Assembly (NCBI GenBank): GCA_013822735.1
Contig: PNKZ01000029.1
Coordinates: forward strand, 1 to 63,442
DNA: 63,442 bases
Direction: 5' to 3'
Origin: Pirellula sp.
GTDB lineage: Bacteria; Planctomycetota; Planctomycetia; Pirellulales; PNKZ01
A program made the translations under genes and the position numbers. Positions 61,398 to 63,442 of the stretch are shown here, piece by piece; position 1 is the first letter of the stretch, and every line of letters begins with the position of its first letter. Under the pieces are notes generated by a model. The model was not told where the DNA came from. It saw nothing but the letters and a program-made list of their open reading frames with translations, and did no database searches.

Positions 61398-62324
61398 CTA
61401 AGCGGCAGTCGATGCCGCCTCGATGGCAAACCGCTCCGCGAGCCGCATGGCCGGGATTTCCAGTTGCAACGTCGGCCCGAATTCCGCGAAGGTCACGTCA
61501 ACTTCCGTCAGAATCTCTTCGATCGAGATATCGGTGGCGCCGCCGACCAACCGCGTGAAGAATTCGCTGAACCGACCCGCCTCGGTCCAGTGAGCATCGA
61601 GCACCGAGGGCAACAGCGTCGTCGTCGCCACGATCGCCGCTTGCACCGGCAACGGCGTTTCTGCGAACACCGCGTCGATCGACGTATGCCGGCGAATCAA
61701 CTCGCCGAGTTGCGGCGGCAAGTTCCAATTGTCGGCCAAGCAGCCGGCCGCCTCCGCATGGTCCCAGCCAAACGCGGCCCGTTCCAAGCGGCTTAGAGCG
61801 AAGCCGCGTTGCTTGCGGGCTTCCATCAGTGCTCCGTATTCGCGCGGCAGCAACTTGGCCAAGATCGGAATTCCCATATCTTGCAACAATGCGGCCGCGA
61901 AGAGTTCTTCCGAGTCTTTCGGCGTCAGACGTTTGCCGAGCGCTCGAGCCAACAACCCGCGTCGTAGCGAGTCCTGTCGCAAGCTCTTCAGATCAAACGG
62001 CCCCGACTTCGGGTTCGGCATCACGTTGAACACGGCCGTCCACAGCACGAAGTTCTTGATCGTGCGTCCGCCGACCAACCCCACGGCATGCTTCACGCTT
62101 CGCACTTCGCGGCCGAAGCCGAAGTACGAAGAGTTCACAAACTTCAGCACCTGGGCCGTGAGGCCCGGGTCGGCTTCGATCGGCGCCGCATACTCGGCCG
62201 GGCCGTTGTTCGCGCCTTTGGCCACTTCCATCACCGCCAGAGCGCTTTGCGGCAGCGCGGGAAGCTGTTGCCCGGAGAGCAATTTGGCAAGGTTGATCGG
62301 CTGAAGCGGAGCGTTGGCGGACAT
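61398..62324 (-). CDS. HDOD domain protein
   Basis: A 308-residue cytoplasmic protein consisting of a single HDOD domain (a degenerate HD fold). Typical parts are LPALPQSALAVMEVAKGA, DPGLTAQVLKFVNSSYFGF, VRSVKHAVGLVGGRTIKNFV, GLLARALGKRLTPKDSEELF, AALLQDMGIPILAKLLP and ERAAFGWDHAEAAGCLADNW. HDOD proteins act in signalling, often with chemotaxis or cyclic-di-GMP circuits, and do not hydrolyse phosphates. Here no receiver or GGDEF domain is fused. The start at 62324 fits the family. Confidence 0.92.
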   Translation of the reverse strand: MSANAPLQPINLAKLLSGQQLPALPQSALAVMEVAKGANNGPAEYAAPIEADPGLTAQVLKFVNSSYFGFGREVRSVKHAVGLVGGRTIKNFVLWTAVFNVMPNPKSGPFDLKSLRQDSLRRGLLARALGKRLTPKDSEELFAAALLQDMGIPILAKLLPREYGALMEARKQRGFALSRLERAAFGWDHAEAAGCLADNWNLPPQLGELIRRHTSIDAVFAETPLPVQAAIVATTTLLPSVLDAHWTEAGRFSEFFTRLVGGATDISIEEILTEVDVTFAEFGPTLQLEIPAMRLAERFAIEAASTAA

Positions 62325-62681
62325 TACGCGTCCTCAAATGTGGCGGAAGGTTCTTTTCAGGCGGGACTGACTCCGAATAGCTCGCGCTTTCCGGCGGTCA
62401 GCATCAAAAACGTAGGTCACGACCGAACTCGCGGCAAACCGCAGCGACCGATTTCGCACATCCGCAAGGAGCATGTTGCCCAAACACCACACGGCGTTGC
62501 CCCTCTGCAACACCCAGGCTGCTTTCGCCATGGGCCGTGTACACGTGGAAAAACGGCGCAACTCTCCTGCCGCGCAAGCGTTAGACGCGCGCATTACGCC
62601 CCGGTCCCGCGCGCGGCCCTCGCTTTGCTTTTCTCCGGGCAGCAATCGAATTCGCCCCGTTCCGTTCGAGGACCGCCGACC
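62325..62681. other. Divergent intergenic region (357 bp)
   Basis: It separates the HDOD gene (minus) from the small membrane protein/vsr unit (plus) and must hold promoters for both. No repeat, hairpin or RNA gene was recognised. Confidence 0.45.
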
Positions 62682-62999
62682 ATGCTCCGCTACTCTGTTC
62701 ATCTGGTGCTCTTCACCACGGCGGTGCTCTGCGGATGGCAGATCGTGCAGCAACTCGGCGGCCGCGCGCAGCCCGACGGCTCGGCGAACCCGACCGGCGC
62801 GCAATCCGGCGTCGTCGCCAAACACGCCGCGCCGATCCATGTCGCCGAAGCGTGGCAGCGTTATCATGAAGGCCTCCGCCGCGGCATTCCGTGCGACCAA
62901 GACATTCCGCCGCATCCGGGCGTCGTGGCGGCCGTGCTGCTGATCATTTCCCTACGTACGCTCACCGCCCCGCTTCGCCGCGCCGCCGCCGTCGCATGA
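62682..62999 (+). CDS. Small membrane protein upstream of vsr
   Basis: A 105-residue protein with a hydrophobic N-terminus (YSVHLVLFTTAVLCGWQIV, about 4-22) and a second hydrophobic segment (GVVAAVLLIISLRTL, about 80-94). A polar middle contains VAEAWQRYHEGLRRGIPCDQ. It could be a two-span membrane protein or an exported protein with a C-terminal helix. The stop codon overlaps the vsr start (ATGA), showing translational coupling. Not recognised. Confidence 0.6.
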   Translation: MLRYSVHLVLFTTAVLCGWQIVQQLGGRAQPDGSANPTGAQSGVVAKHAAPIHVAEAWQRYHEGLRRGIPCDQDIPPHPGVVAAVLLIISLRTLTAPLRRAAAVA

Positions 63000-63412
63000 C
63001 CGATCTGTTTACCGTCGCCGAGCGTAGTCGTGTGATGCGAGCCGTTCGCTCGCGCGACACGTCGCCCGAGTTGACGGTCCGTCGCATCGTGTCGAGCCTC
63101 GGCTATCGCTACCGGCTCCACAGCCGCCACGTTCCCGGCACTCCCGACCTGGTGTTCGCCGGCCGGCGCAAAGTAATCTTCGTCCACGGTTGCTTCTGGC
63201 ATCGCCACAACTGCCCGCGCGGCCAATCGACCCCCGCAGCGAACAAGAAGTTCTGGCTCGCCAAATTTGCTCGCAACCTGGCCCGCGACGTCGAAGTTCG
63301 CAAACAACTTCGTCGCGAAGGATGGCGCGCCCTGATCATTTGGGAATGCCAACTGAAGCCGCAGCAACTCGACCGCACGGCCGCGCGACTCAAGAAGTTC
63401 CTCGAGTCGTAG
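62996..63412 (+). CDS. vsr: Very short patch repair (Vsr) mismatch endonuclease
   Basis: A 138-residue protein. The catalytic and structural residues of Vsr are all visible, at the same numbers as in E. coli: E25 in SPE, D51 in GTPDLVF, H64 and H69 in IFVHGCFWHRH. RSRDTSPELTVRR opens the domain, and FWLAKFARNLARD and WECQL follow. Vsr nicks DNA 5' of the T in a T:G mismatch that arises when 5-methylcytosine is deaminated, and usually travels with a cytosine-5 methyltransferase (dcm type). None is in the window, though it could lie just beyond the right edge. It overlaps the previous gene by four bases. Confidence 0.95.
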   Translation: MTDLFTVAERSRVMRAVRSRDTSPELTVRRIVSSLGYRYRLHSRHVPGTPDLVFAGRRKVIFVHGCFWHRHNCPRGQSTPAANKKFWLAKFARNLARDVEVRKQLRREGWRALIIWECQLKPQQLDRTAARLKKFLES

Positions 63413-63442
63413 CGTCATCCTCCCCTCGCGTGTGTGTTCCTT

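Overview
The window looks like a chromosomal segment of a planctomycete, most likely a member of the Pirellulales or a close relative. This placement rests on gene content, not on a marker-gene comparison. Pointers are the high GC, short mixed-strand transcription units, many secreted proteins of planctomycete type (DUF1080, paired PQQ-like beta-propellers, a sialidase/GH43-like propeller), a TPR protein fused to two RNA polymerase alpha C-terminal domains, a short second SecA, and many conserved proteins without assigned function. There is no rRNA, CRISPR array, insertion sequence or prophage. The single tRNA is a tRNA-Thr(CGT) on the minus strand.

Layout. 0-7 kb: secreted propeller protein, secreted nucleotide pyrophosphatase-like phosphodiesterase, two tandem MFS permeases. 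6.9-16.3 kb: accD, a histidine-phosphatase-fold protein that has lost its catalytic residues, a secreted esterase, a PEP-hydrolase-type TIM barrel, a DUF1080 protein, a zinc-ribbon membrane protein, an S1-domain RNA-binding protein and an alpha/beta hydrolase. 16.5-18.9 kb: a small lipoprotein and an RRM protein set in two gene-poor stretches of about 0.9 kb each; the second holds dispersed repeats and a tract of helically spaced GCGC sites. 18.9-32 kb: a secreted helical-barrel protein, a DUF502 protein, a histidine-rich membrane protein, an RND efflux pump with its adaptor, and a very cysteine-rich exported repeat protein. 32-37.6 kb: a VOC protein and two PQQ-like propeller proteins in tandem. 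37.7-46.6 kb: a sugar-phosphate transferase that starts exopolysaccharide synthesis, an L7/L12-CTD-like membrane protein, the TPR/alpha-CTD protein, the tRNA, the short SecA with a DUF3467 partner, and an SbtA-family permease with a large insertion. 46.9-52.2 kb: a two-component system driving sigma-54 transcription and a DEAD-box RNA helicase. 52.2-59.4 kb: a fumarylacetoacetate hydrolase family enzyme, then an exopolysaccharide cluster (TagA/WecG-type transferase, two GT4 glycosyltransferases, a Wzz-like chain-length protein, a polysaccharide deacetylase). 59.6-63.4 kb: a conserved hypothetical, a TPR protein, an HDOD protein, a small membrane protein, and a Vsr mismatch endonuclease.

How the genes fit together. 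Three themes recur: envelope and exopolysaccharide building (37.7-39.2 and 53.3-59.4 kb), export and transport (two MFS, RND, SecA-like, SbtA-like), and RNA handling (S1, RRM and DEAD-box proteins, the last two behind long leaders). The most unusual items are the four-module cysteine-rich protein at 30.4-31.6 kb, the TPR/double alpha-CTD fusion at 40.0-41.4 kb, the proline pentapeptide repeat inside an MFS loop at 4.1 kb, the phased GCGC tract at 18.2 kb, and a palindromic double-hairpin repeat present in two opposite copies.
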